Shown in pieces: positions 26,902 through 35,411 of a DNA stretch of 64,000 nt; position 1 is the stretch's first letter; the number at the start of each line of letters is the position of its first letter. The DNA is taken from assembly GCF_000184945.1 (NCBI RefSeq), contig NZ_GL586311.1, positions 73,362-137,361 of the forward strand, written 5' to 3'. A program made the translations under genes and the position numbers. This DNA comes from Segatella buccae ATCC 33574 (GTDB lineage: Bacteria; Bacteroidota; Bacteroidia; Bacteroidales; Bacteroidaceae). Under the pieces are notes generated by a model. That model saw nothing but the letters and a program-made list of their open reading frames with translations, made no database searches and was not told the origin of the DNA.

Positions 26902-27228
26902 ATGAAACAGTTTTTTATAAATAAAAATGATTGTAAGTCGTATGCTTGTTTAGAGATTGCTGATAATACATGGGAAGGTTATGTCATCGTAAAATTTCGT
27001 TCCCCATTAGATTGCTCTAAATTAGAATTCATTCATGTAAACAATAATAATGGGGAAAAGGCAAGACACGAAATTACAGCATTTAAATGTCTATCGGATC
27101 AAATGGAATGTGAATCTGAATGGAAAACGATAGATGAAAGATACATAGCACCTATCTTCTCTAAAAATGAGCTTTCCACTCTTCAAAAAGAGATAGAGGA
27201 CTATCTAAATAAAAATAAAAAGAGATAG
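26902..27228 (+). CDS. hypothetical protein, AT-rich accessory gene
   Basis: From the ATG at 26902 the frame encodes 108 residues: a compact soluble protein with alternating strands (YACLEIADNTWEGYVIVKF, LEFIHVNN) and a charged C-terminal helix (LSTLQKEIEDYLNKNKKR). No signal peptide or membrane segment. I recognise no family. Base composition is much more AT-rich than the core genes around it, like the two genes that follow. It lies just downstream of the 6S-like RNA, and a TTG at 26884 is a less likely start. Confidence 0.5.
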   Translation: MKQFFINKNDCKSYACLEIADNTWEGYVIVKFRSPLDCSKLEFIHVNNNNGEKARHEITAFKCLSDQMECESEWKTIDERYIAPIFSKNELSTLQKEIEDYLNKNKKR

Positions 27229-27326
27229 TATTTGATAAGGTATGAGTATACTTACATTTCTTTTTAAAAAAAGAAAGAGAAAAAATCAATTCTGCTCACC
27301 ATTTCGAAGTTAAAACTCGTTAGAAA

Positions 27327-27358
27327 CTTGGTGCTATGGGAAAAAAGGATTATCTTTG
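27327..27358 (+). promoter_or_regulatory. promoter of the DUF2335 gene pair
   Basis: CTTG at 27327-27330, a 20-bp gap and TATCTTTG at 27351-27358. The leader is about 33 nt and includes an unusually strong Shine-Dalgarno, AGGAGG at 27384-27389. Confidence 0.65.
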
Positions 27359-27396
27359 TGGCGTAGTAATCATTTTTATATAAAGGAGGCATGAAT

Positions 27397-27630
27397 ATGT
27401 GTATATTGGAAAAGATGCAAGAATTTGCTGCCAATGGCATACGTGTGTTCGGAAAGGCTTCCAAAGGACAGTTTCATTCGGAGTCTGAAGCCGTCAAAGC
27501 CATTAAAAAGGAGATGATGGAAAGAACGTCCGACCGCCGTGATGACATCGAAAGTCTTTTGCAAGACAAAAAGAAAGTCGAAGCTGATATTCGCAAGAGC
27601 TTTAATAACCTTATTCTGATCAATGGGTAA
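27397..27630 (+). CDS. small helical hypothetical protein, partner of DUF2335
   Basis: The 77-residue product is helical and charged: KMQEFAANGIRVFGKASKG, then SEAVKAIKKEMMERTSDRRDDIESLLQDKKKVEADIRKSF. Two ATGs compete: 27391 is only 1 nt from AGGAGG (27384-27389), whereas 27397 is 7 nt from it, the ideal distance, so I choose 27397. A strong Shine-Dalgarno is rare in this genome and hints at an origin outside it. The stop overlaps the next gene by 8 bp, so the two are translationally coupled. Function unknown. Confidence 0.6.
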   Translation: MCILEKMQEFAANGIRVFGKASKGQFHSESEAVKAIKKEMMERTSDRRDDIESLLQDKKKVEADIRKSFNNLILING

Positions 27631-28057
27631 GCAATCTATTAGCAGAAAAGAGACGCAGGTCTCTATGGGAGATTCAACAGGAAAGCAGCTCGAACAGACA
27701 GTTTCCGTTGATGACAATTCTCTGCCCTCTCCCCAAGAGTTGGCTCAATATCAACAAATAGACCCCGATATTGTCAGGTTTTTGATAGAAACTTCTGTCA
27801 AGGAACAAGCCCACCGCCATCGTATGGATGATGAAAAAATGAAGCTTCTGAAAAATTCAGAACGAAAGAACACTCGTATGAATTGGTGGGGGATGTTTTT
27901 TGCTTTTCTATCTCTTATTTTATTCATGGGGGTTGCTGCTTTTGCCCTATACTTGAATAAGCCGTGGTTTGCAGGAATCTTTGGAGGGACTGCAATCTTA
28001 GCTGTAATAACAACCTTTGTGGAAGCTGGTAAGGATTCTGCTAAAAGTAAAAAATAA
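27623..28057 (+). CDS. DUF2335 family membrane protein
   Basis: The 144-residue protein matches DUF2335: a polar N-terminus, the family's helix around LAQYQQIDPDIVRFLIETSVKEQAHRHRMDDEK, then two membrane segments (about 88-109 and 114-132) and a short charged tail. DUF2335 genes are often found on prophages, plasmids and other mobile DNA; their function is not known to me. It overlaps the preceding small gene by 8 bp. The pair lies next to the 3' end of tRNA-Pro, a common integration site class, but no integrase or att repeat is visible. Confidence 0.7.
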   Translation: MGKQSISRKETQVSMGDSTGKQLEQTVSVDDNSLPSPQELAQYQQIDPDIVRFLIETSVKEQAHRHRMDDEKMKLLKNSERKNTRMNWWGMFFAFLSLILFMGVAAFALYLNKPWFAGIFGGTAILAVITTFVEAGKDSAKSKK

Positions 28058-28210
28058 TTTGGGTAAAAAAATACCATTAAGGTGAGATTTGTTCTCGCCT
28101 TTCTCTTTACTTTCCAACTCTTACTCTCTGACTATTTTGTTACCTTACCGAAACAAATAGGAAAACGGGGTCAGCCGATATTTTTTCTATCAACTTAGGA
28201 ACAAAAAAGA

Positions 28211-28244
28211 AAAGGGTAGGAAACCTCGCGGTTTCCTACCCTTT
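28211..28244 (-). terminator. terminator of tRNA-Pro
   Basis: A perfect 15-bp stem (28211-28225 with 28230-28244) with TCGC loop, followed on the minus strand by a T-rich run (TCTTTTTTGT). Confidence 0.85.
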
Positions 28245-28254
28245 CTCATCAAAG

Positions 28255-28327
28255 TCGGGATTACTGGACTCGAACCAGCGACCTCACGCCCCCCAGACGC
28301 GTGCGCTACCAACTGCGCTAAATCCCG
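28255..28327 (-). tRNA. tRNA-Pro (GGG)
   Basis: On the minus strand the acceptor CGGGATT pairs with AATCCCG, the D arm GCGC with GCGC, and the T arm has TTCGAGT. The anticodon loop is CTGGGGG with anticodon GGG, reading CCC. The C1-G72 pair is typical of tRNA-Pro. CCA is not encoded. Own promoter and terminator flank it. Confidence 0.96.
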
Positions 28328-28338
28328 ATTTGCGAGCG

Positions 28339-28370
28339 CAAAGGTACGCACTTATTCTGACATTTGCAAA
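28339..28370 (-). promoter_or_regulatory. promoter of tRNA-Pro
   Basis: On the minus strand TTTG (28370-28367), 20-bp gap, TACCTTTG (28346-28339): a full consensus promoter a few bases before the tRNA. Confidence 0.85.
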
Positions 28371-28386
28371 TTTTATAGCACTTTAT

Positions 28387-28417
28387 TTTGCCTTTTAAGT
28401 GATTTATCGTAAATTTG
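28387..28417 (+). promoter_or_regulatory. promoter of the metalloprotease-aroA-porX operon
   Basis: TTTG at 28387-28390, 19-bp gap, TAAATTTG at 28410-28417. It lies downstream of the GTG at 28399 that opens the frame, so the ATG at 28438 is the start. It is the only clear promoter before the seven-gene run ending at 37437. Confidence 0.85.
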
Positions 28418-28437
28418 CACCATATAAAATCCAAGAT

Positions 28438-29616
28438 ATGAAGCATCCTCTCCTCCTTTTTCTAATGGTTGTGGGACTCCTTTTGGTCTCGTGCAAAAGT
28501 GAAGACGACCTGCCACTCGAGACGGCGGGCATTGACCAAGACGAAGACAACACGACGGCTAAACTTGACGAGTCGTATGTCTATCAGTTGCCGGTGGTGT
28601 TTCATGTGCTTTATCAAGATGCTTCCGACAAGTCGCAATACGTGGATGCGAACAGACTGAAAGAGATTTTGCAGAACGTGAACGACCTTTGGAAGGGCAA
28701 CATATACGGCGAAAGCGAGAACATGGGGGTACACTTTGTGTTGGCCAAACAAGACGAGGCGGGAAAGACAATGCCCATTCCGGGAGTGGAATATATCAAA
28801 TATGAAGGCACTTACCCTATAGATGCCTATGACTTCATGAAGCAGAAAAGCAACCTTAAATATATTTGGGATCCTAATGAGTATATCAATGTAATGGTGT
28901 ACAATTTCAAGGAAGAAGAAAAGAGTGGGCTTCTGCTGGGCATCTCACACATGCCACTGACCATCAAAAGCGACTCGGCGCTGGCCGGACTGGAAACGAC
29001 GGAATATCGCAAAATTCCCAAAAACCGATTGTCTTACGCCCCTTGCACGTCGATCAACAGCAGTCTGCACAACGGGAAATCGATCATTAACACTCAGTCT
29101 ACACGCTATACTTTGGCCGACAAGGGGAAAAAAGGCTATGAATATTCATCGGCCGATGTCAACGTGACCTTGGCACACGAACTGGGGCACTATCTCGGCC
29201 TGCACCATGTGTTTGCCGAAGAAAAGAACGACAAGGGATATACAAGCATCGACGACTGCCAGGACACTGACTATTGTGAAGACACTCCCAGCTATAACAT
29301 CTTGGAATATAACAAAATGCTGACGCAATATATCAAACAAAAAAAGCAGAATCATGAGCAGGTGCAGATGAAGGATGTGGCCAAGCGCATCAACTGCAGC
29401 AACGAGAGTTTCCTCTCGGAGAACTATATGGACTATGCTATCAGTTACAGCTTCAGATTTACGCCCGACCAAAAGAAAAGGGTGAGAAACGTGCTCTACT
29501 ACAGTCCGCTGATACCCGGTCCCAAGAAAAACGGTGCCAACGGTGTGCCTCCGGCAACACGCGCATCAGCCGACAACGGCAAGCCCTACGACCTGCCAAT
29601 CACCATCGTTAAATGA
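28438..29616 (+). CDS. zinc metalloprotease lipoprotein (BF0631 family metzincin)
   Basis: The 392-residue lipoprotein has a lipobox (VSC near residue 19) and a pappalysin/M43-like metzincin domain. The zinc motif is HELGHYLGLHH (HExxHxxGxxH) near residue 243, followed by paired cysteines in DDCQDTDYCEDTP and a Met-turn MDYA further on. This corresponds to the zinc-dependent metalloproteinase lipoproteins of Bacteroides and Prevotella. It should sit on the cell envelope; substrates are unknown. It is first in the operon, 21 bp before aroA, though the linkage is probably only transcriptional. Confidence 0.85.
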   Translation: MKHPLLLFLMVVGLLLVSCKSEDDLPLETAGIDQDEDNTTAKLDESYVYQLPVVFHVLYQDASDKSQYVDANRLKEILQNVNDLWKGNIYGESENMGVHFVLAKQDEAGKTMPIPGVEYIKYEGTYPIDAYDFMKQKSNLKYIWDPNEYINVMVYNFKEEEKSGLLLGISHMPLTIKSDSALAGLETTEYRKIPKNRLSYAPCTSINSSLHNGKSIINTQSTRYTLADKGKKGYEYSSADVNVTLAHELGHYLGLHHVFAEEKNDKGYTSIDDCQDTDYCEDTPSYNILEYNKMLTQYIKQKKQNHEQVQMKDVAKRINCSNESFLSENYMDYAISYSFRFTPDQKKRVRNVLYYSPLIPGPKKNGANGVPPATRASADNGKPYDLPITIVK

Positions 29617-29637
29617 AAAAGAAAATCTTCTTAATAC

Positions 29638-30885
29638 ATGCAATATAAAATCACCGCCCCGGAACGTATTCAGGCAACCATCAATCTTCCGGCATCAAAA
29701 AGCATCAGCAACAGAGTGCTGATGATACATGCACTTGCGGGCGGAGACACTCTACCGGACAATCTCAGCGACTGTGACGACACGGAAGTCATCATACGTG
29801 CCCTCGCCGCAATGCCTTACGAAATCGACATCAAAGCCGCGGGTACGGCCATGAGGTTTATGACGGCGTATCTTTCTGTGACGGAGGGCAAACACCTGCT
29901 TACGGGAACCGACCGCATGAAACGGCGGCCTATAGCACCGCTCGTCAATGCCCTGCACTATCTGGGAGCCGACATCCGATATGCCGGAGAGACGGGATTT
30001 CCACCTCTCATCATAAATGGCAAAACGCTTGAAGGCGGACGCTTGGAGGTGCCGGGAAACATCAGTTCGCAATATATTTCCGCATTGTTGATGATCGGGC
30101 CGGCACTGAAAGAAGGACTTGAACTGCACCTCATGGGAGAGATCATCTCCCGTCCATACATAGACCTCACGCTTTGGACGATGCAAGAATTTGGTGCCGA
30201 AGCGGAATGGACGGATATGGACATCATCACTGTCAGGCCACAAGTCTACAAGTCTCATCCCTATCTCATCGAGAACGACTGGAGCGCGTCGAGCTATTGG
30301 TATGAAATGCTTGCCTTGCAGGGAGCCTCCGGTTCGTCAATCAAACTAAAGGGACTCACAGACGGCTCCAAGCAAGGCGACTCGGTAGTCAAATACCTTT
30401 TCAGTTTGTTGGGTGTGAAGACGACATTCGACAACAAGGAAGAGGGGCAGCCCACAACTGTAACCCTCACCCGCCATCGCTGCCTGCTGCCCCGCCTTGA
30501 CTATGACTTCACGGGCTCGCCCGATTTGGCACAGACTTTTGTCGTGACATGTGCGTTGCTGGACATTCCCTTCACGTTTACTGGTTTGGCCAGTCTGAAA
30601 ATCAAGGAGACCGACCGCATAGAGGCTTTGAAAGCCGAAATGAAAAAATTGGGCTATCTCATCAAAGACGAGAACAACAACACCCTGCGCTGGGAAGGAG
30701 AGCGCTGCACGCCCTCTCTGCAACCTATCGACACCTACGAAGACCATCGCATGGCATTGGCTTTTGCCCCGGCTGCCTGTCGGTTTCCCGGGTTGAGAAT
30801 CAACAATCCGGGCGTGGTGAGCAAATCCTATCCCCACTATTGGGACGATTTGCGCAAAGCGGGATTCAACATTGAGGAAGTATGA
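29638..30885 (+). CDS. aroA: 3-phosphoshikimate 1-carboxyvinyltransferase (EPSP synthase)
   Basis: The enzyme joins shikimate 3-phosphate and phosphoenolpyruvate in aromatic amino acid synthesis. Motifs: PASKSISNRVLMIHAL, GTAMRFMTAYL, DRMKRRPIAPL, DYDFTGSPDLAQTF with the catalytic Asp region, and KIKETDRIEALK. The length is 415 residues; Bacteroidales forms are usually a little shorter than the ~430 of E. coli. It overlaps the next gene by four bases. Confidence 0.93.
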   Translation: MQYKITAPERIQATINLPASKSISNRVLMIHALAGGDTLPDNLSDCDDTEVIIRALAAMPYEIDIKAAGTAMRFMTAYLSVTEGKHLLTGTDRMKRRPIAPLVNALHYLGADIRYAGETGFPPLIINGKTLEGGRLEVPGNISSQYISALLMIGPALKEGLELHLMGEIISRPYIDLTLWTMQEFGAEAEWTDMDIITVRPQVYKSHPYLIENDWSASSYWYEMLALQGASGSSIKLKGLTDGSKQGDSVVKYLFSLLGVKTTFDNKEEGQPTTVTLTRHRCLLPRLDYDFTGSPDLAQTFVVTCALLDIPFTFTGLASLKIKETDRIEALKAEMKKLGYLIKDENNNTLRWEGERCTPSLQPIDTYEDHRMALAFAPAACRFPGLRINNPGVVSKSYPHYWDDLRKAGFNIEEV

Positions 30886-31268
30886 TTTATCTGTTATTGG
30901 CTCTCGTTGCAGGCGGTCTGCTTGTCGGATTTTTCACTTGGATCGGTAACCGCAACAGCCAAGGCGATGAAGAATGTATCGTCGTCAAGAAAGGTGACTG
31001 TACCACATGTAACGGAGAGAACAGCAAGTGTGAGCAGGAATGTATGTTGGAAGCCTCTGTCAAGGACATAGAATACTACAACGACGAAGAACTCGACGCT
31101 TTCGCCGGACGCCCGGCCGATGCCTACAGCGAGAGGGAAGTGGAACAGTTTTCGGAAGTGCTCTACACGATGAAGCCTGAGGAGGTGAAAGGATGGACGC
31201 GCAGCCTGACCCTGCGCGGCATTAATATCCCCAACCAACTCAAGGACGAAGTTTTCGCATTCTTATGA
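30882..31268 (+). CDS. small membrane-anchored protein with cysteine cluster
   Basis: The 128-residue protein has one N-terminal membrane helix (LLLALVAGGLLVGFFTWI), then a Cys-rich segment (about 32-55) with Cys spaced as C-x6-C-x2-C-x6-C-x3-C, and an acidic helical C-terminus ending in GINIPNQLKDEVFAFL. The spacing would suit a small metal or iron-sulfur site, but that is inference. It overlaps aroA and the ABC permease by four bases on each side, so it is tightly coupled, and the metal-transport neighbour makes a metal-related role possible. Family not named. Confidence 0.75.
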   Translation: MIYLLLALVAGGLLVGFFTWIGNRNSQGDEECIVVKKGDCTTCNGENSKCEQECMLEASVKDIEYYNDEELDAFAGRPADAYSEREVEQFSEVLYTMKPEEVKGWTRSLTLRGINIPNQLKDEVFAFL

Positions 31269-32095
31269 ACATCATCGAATACGCTTTTTTTCAAAATGCC
31301 CTGCTGGGTTCGCTGCTTGCCAGTATTCTCTGCGGCATTATTGGCACCTACATTGTGACACGTCGCTTGGTCTTCATCAGCGGCGGTATCACCCATGCGT
31401 CGTTCGGCGGCATCGGCATCGGGGTGTTCAGCGGCATCAACCCCATTCTGTCGGCCATGGTGTTTGCCGTATTAAGCGCCTGCGGAGTGGAGTGGCTGTC
31501 AAAGCGCAGCGATGTGCGCGAAGACTCGGCCATAGCCGTCTTCTGGACGCTTGGCATGAGCGTGGGCATCATCTGTTGTTTCCTCACACCCGGTTTTATG
31601 CCCGACCTGCCCTCTTTCCTTTTCGGAAGCATTTTGACTATCGGGACAGCCGATCTATGGTTGCTGGGAATTCTTACTGCCATTGTGGTCGCCACCTTTA
31701 GTTTTTTTTGCCGCCAGATAGTGAGCGTGGCCTTCGACAGCATCTTCGTCCGTTCACAACATCTGCCCGTCACCCTGATAGAGTATTTCATGATGGCACT
31801 CATCGCCATGACCATCGTCTCCACGCTCCGCATGGTGGGCATCGTACTAGCCATCAGTCTGCTCACCATCCCGCAAATGACGGCCAACCTTTTCACGTTC
31901 AGTTTCCGGCGCATGATATTCCTTAGCATCGCCATCGGCTGGGCCGACTGTCTGATAGGGCTGGCAATCAGCTATCAGCTCAACGTGCCTTCGGGAGCCT
32001 CCATCATTTTTGTCGGTGTCATTGTCTACGCTATTGCCAAGACAATAAAAACCCTTTGTTTGAAGTTCTATAAACGTGAGACTAACCGACTATAG
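31265..32095 (+). CDS. metal ABC transporter permease (ABC-3 family, ZnuB/MntB-like)
   Basis: The 276-residue protein has about eight membrane segments and the ABC-3 family pattern: LGSLLASILCGIIGTYIVTRRLVFISGGITHASFGGIG at the start and the MTIVSTLRMVGIVLAISLLTIPQMTANLFT coupling region. It would form the channel of a zinc, manganese or iron importer. The cognate ATPase and binding protein are not in this window, so partners must be encoded elsewhere. It overlaps porW by 20 bp. Confidence 0.88.
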   Translation: MNIIEYAFFQNALLGSLLASILCGIIGTYIVTRRLVFISGGITHASFGGIGIGVFSGINPILSAMVFAVLSACGVEWLSKRSDVREDSAIAVFWTLGMSVGIICCFLTPGFMPDLPSFLFGSILTIGTADLWLLGILTAIVVATFSFFCRQIVSVAFDSIFVRSQHLPVTLIEYFMMALIAMTIVSTLRMVGIVLAISLLTIPQMTANLFTFSFRRMIFLSIAIGWADCLIGLAISYQLNVPSGASIIFVGVIVYAIAKTIKTLCLKFYKRETNRL

Positions 32096-35000
32096 ACATA
32101 TCGCCGTCTTGTTGACCGTTGTGACTGCACTGACCATTGCAGGATGCGGCACACAGAAGAACACCGCGCAGAGTCGTTGGTGGCAATCCTTCACGACTCT
32201 CTACAACACCTACTATAATGGTTCGATGGCCTATATCGATGGTTCGTTGGAGAAAGAGCAGGGCAACAAAGACAACTTTACAGAACTGATTCCGCTCTAC
32301 ACCGTGGGCAACAAAGGCAGTAGGGAACTGGGGCTGTCAAACTTTCAACGCGCCATAGAAAAAAGCGAAAAGGCCATCCACCAACACAGCATCAAACGCA
32401 GGCCTGAATGGACCAAGAGCCGGCGCAAAACCGCCAAGGACATAGAGTGGCTCAACCGGCGCGAGTACAATCCTTTTCTCTGGAAAGCGTGGCTGCTGAT
32501 GGGGCGTGCACAGTTCCACAGCGGAGCCTTTGACGAGGCGGCTTCCACTTTCGCCTACATGAGTAGACTCTACGCAACCCAACCGGCCATCTACGGCCGT
32601 GCCCGCGCATGGCTTGCCAAATGCTACATAGAACAAGGATGGATGTATGATGCGGAGGATGTCATTCGCAACATGCAGCGTGACTCCATCCATTGGGCAG
32701 CCCAAAAAGAATGGGACTATACATACGTCGACTACTACATACACTCCGGCGACTTTAGAAAAGCCATACCCTACTTGAGAAAAGTCATCCGCCACGAGAT
32801 GCGGCGCAAGCAGCGTGCCCGTGAATGGTATCTCATGGGGCAGCTGTATGCCGCTATCGGAAATAGGCAGGAAGCCTACAAATCCTTTCGCCGGGTGGTG
32901 CGGCTAAGTCCGCCTTACGAGTTGGATTTCAATGCCCGCATAGCCATGTCTGAGGTTATGGCAGGAAGCCAGTCGAAGAAAATGATTGCCAAGTTGAAGC
33001 GAATGGCAGCCAATGACAACAACAAAGAGTATCTTGATCAGGTGTACTACGCCATCGGCAACATCTACTTGGCACAAAAAGATACCGCCAACGCCATCGG
33101 AGCCTACGAACAGGGCAGCAGAAAAGCTACGCGCAACGGGGTGGAGAAAGGTGTGTTGTTGCTCCACTTGGGCGACCTCTACTGGAATCGGGAGAAATTC
33201 AGCGATGCCCGGCGTTGCTATGGTGAAGCCATCGGACTGCTTGACAAAGATCGCAAAGACTATGCAGTGCTTTCCCAACGCTCCAAAGTACTCGACGAAT
33301 TGGTACCACACACCGAGGCCGTCGAACTGCAAGATTCGCTCCAAGCCTTGGTTAAGATGAATGAGAAAGACCGCAATGCTGCCATCGACCGGGTCATCGC
33401 CGCTTTGAAGAAAAAGGAGAAAGAAGAGCGTGCGGCCCAAGCCGAAGCAGAAAGCAATCGGACTCAACAACAGAACAGTGGCGCAATGAGGCCGAATCTG
33501 CCCAACGTGACATCTCCCAATGCAACTACAAGCACTACATGGTATTTCTATAATCCCACGGCAGTGAGCCAAGGAAAGTCTGTGTTCCAACGCCAATGGG
33601 GCAAGCGAGAAAATGTAGACAACTGGCAAAGAAGCAACCGGACGGTTGTGATGGATGTCGGCGGAGCTGAAAATATGACTGATGCCATGCGCGATTCGCT
33701 TGTTCGGGCGGCAGAGATGAAAGATTCTCTAGCGCAGATAGCCGACAGTGCCCACAATGATCCTCATCGCCGGGAGTATTATCTGGCGCAGATTCCGTTC
33801 ACTCCCGAACAGATGGAAGCCAGCAATAAGATTCTCGAAGACGGGCTCTACAATTCAGGCGTCATATTCAAAGACCAGCTCGACAAGCTCCGGTTGAGCG
33901 AGAAAGCACTGCGCCGGTTGGTAGACAACTATCCCGACTTTGAGCATTTAGACGATGCTTATTATCATCTCTTCCTGCTCTATTCACGCATGGGCATGCC
34001 TACAGTGGCTGAAAGCTATATCAACAAACTGAAAAGAGGTTATCCCAAGAGCCGATGGACAGCCTTGCTTACCGACCCCTACTTTAAAGAGAATGCCCGA
34101 TTCGGCGTTCATATAGAAGACTCGCTCTATGCAGCCACCTACGCGGCATTCAAGGCCGATAGATACCATGAGGTGAAAAGCAACATGCGCCTCTCCGAAG
34201 AACGCTTTCCCATGGGTGCCAACAGGGACAAATTCCTGTTCATCGGCGGTCTAAGCAAGCTCAATAATGGAGATGCTACGGGCTGCGTGGATAATATGAA
34301 ACGGGTGGTTGAATCGTATCCTAATAGCCGCATCAGCGAGATGGCCGGCATGATCGTTAATGGAGTGAATGCCGGACGCCATTTGCGTGGGGGAAAATTT
34401 GATTTGGGTGACGTGTGGAACAGAAGAAGCATTGTGCTCAACGACAGCGACTCCATTGCCAAACAGTTTTTTTCGACCGACCGGAATGCCGACTTCGTTT
34501 TTATGGTGGTTTACACCCCCGACTCCCTCAACGAAAACCGGCTGCTCTTTGAATTGGCTAAATTCAACTTCACAACTTATCTGGTGCGCAATTTCGATAT
34601 TGATATCGAAGATGTCGACGGTCTCCATCGCATGGCGGTCAGCGGCTTCCGCAACTATGACGAGGCCTTGCAATACGCTCATCAGCTCTATCAACAATCC
34701 GGCATTGCCAAACTATTGGGCAACAGTCGCTCCATCATCATCAGCCGGCCCAACATAGACTTACTCGGGACGCGTTTCTCTTACGACGACTATGCCAAGT
34801 TCTATTCCAAACATTTTACACCTCTGAAGGTTTCCACTTTCCGTCTGCTCACCGAACCAGCCGAGATTGCGACAAAGAAAGAATCTGAAACGGAGCCTAC
34901 TCCCGAAGAGATAGACCGCACATTGGATGAAGACGGATTCATCGATAACGGCCTTGACATACTCCCCGAACAGAACAATGTGCCCCCTACGCATACGGGG

Positions 35001-35408
35001 ACACTAATCATCCCCGAGGAAAAGACACCAACGCCGGTGGACAAAGGCACTATCATTATTCCCGAAGCCCCGCTTGCCAAGCCAAGCCAACCGGCTACAC
35101 CGGTCAAGCCAGCCACTCTCCCCGCCAAACCGACGGGTACGGGCAGCAAACAGACCACCCCGATCGGTAAACCGAACGCTACCGGCAAGACACCGGTGGT
35201 CCCTAAACCGGCTTCCACGCCCAAGCAGTCTCCGAAGCCCCAACCCAAGAAAGAGGATACAGGAGTCTATTTTGATGACGGGTTTGGCGGCACATTCACC
35301 GGTGGTAAAAACACCGGCAAATCCGGTAAGAATGACCGAAACAAACCGGAAAAGAAGAAGCAGACTTTCGATCTCGAGGATGAATATTACGAATTAGACG
35401 GATTTTAA
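32076..35408 (+). CDS. porW: PorW/SprE-like TPR lipoprotein of the type IX secretion system
   Basis: The 1110-residue lipoprotein has a lipobox (IAGC near residue 24) and long arrays of TPR-like helices over most of its length (AWLLMGRAQFHSGAFDEAASTF, EWYLMGQLYAAIGNRQEAYKSF and others). The conserved WWQSFTTLYNTYYNGSMAYIDG start and the TTWYFYNPTAVSQGKSVFQRQWGKRENVDNWQRSNR block are typical of PorW/SprE. The C-terminal ~130 residues are Pro/Thr/Lys-rich low complexity. PorW links the outer-membrane parts of T9SS to the PorLM motor and is needed for secretion. The next gene is the T9SS regulator PorX, which supports the call. Confidence 0.85.
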   Translation: MRLTDYRHIAVLLTVVTALTIAGCGTQKNTAQSRWWQSFTTLYNTYYNGSMAYIDGSLEKEQGNKDNFTELIPLYTVGNKGSRELGLSNFQRAIEKSEKAIHQHSIKRRPEWTKSRRKTAKDIEWLNRREYNPFLWKAWLLMGRAQFHSGAFDEAASTFAYMSRLYATQPAIYGRARAWLAKCYIEQGWMYDAEDVIRNMQRDSIHWAAQKEWDYTYVDYYIHSGDFRKAIPYLRKVIRHEMRRKQRAREWYLMGQLYAAIGNRQEAYKSFRRVVRLSPPYELDFNARIAMSEVMAGSQSKKMIAKLKRMAANDNNKEYLDQVYYAIGNIYLAQKDTANAIGAYEQGSRKATRNGVEKGVLLLHLGDLYWNREKFSDARRCYGEAIGLLDKDRKDYAVLSQRSKVLDELVPHTEAVELQDSLQALVKMNEKDRNAAIDRVIAALKKKEKEERAAQAEAESNRTQQQNSGAMRPNLPNVTSPNATTSTTWYFYNPTAVSQGKSVFQRQWGKRENVDNWQRSNRTVVMDVGGAENMTDAMRDSLVRAAEMKDSLAQIADSAHNDPHRREYYLAQIPFTPEQMEASNKILEDGLYNSGVIFKDQLDKLRLSEKALRRLVDNYPDFEHLDDAYYHLFLLYSRMGMPTVAESYINKLKRGYPKSRWTALLTDPYFKENARFGVHIEDSLYAATYAAFKADRYHEVKSNMRLSEERFPMGANRDKFLFIGGLSKLNNGDATGCVDNMKRVVESYPNSRISEMAGMIVNGVNAGRHLRGGKFDLGDVWNRRSIVLNDSDSIAKQFFSTDRNADFVFMVVYTPDSLNENRLLFELAKFNFTTYLVRNFDIDIEDVDGLHRMAVSGFRNYDEALQYAHQLYQQSGIAKLLGNSRSIIISRPNIDLLGTRFSYDDYAKFYSKHFTPLKVSTFRLLTEPAEIATKKESETEPTPEEIDRTLDEDGFIDNGLDILPEQNNVPPTHTGTLIIPEEKTPTPVDKGTIIIPEAPLAKPSQPATPVKPATLPAKPTGTGSKQTTPIGKPNATGKTPVVPKPASTPKQSPKPQPKKEDTGVYFDDGFGGTFTGGKNTGKSGKNDRNKPEKKKQTFDLEDEYYELDGF

Positions 35409-35411
35409 GAT

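Noticed and set aside
26655..26924. 89-codon plus-strand frame
   Set aside because: It spans the helices of the 6S-like RNA; the base-pairing explains the sequence better than coding does.
26594..28327. A genomic island integrated at the 3' end of tRNA-Pro
   Set aside because: Position and AT-richness fit, but I see no integrase and no direct repeat of the tRNA 3' end at the other side, so integration there is not shown.
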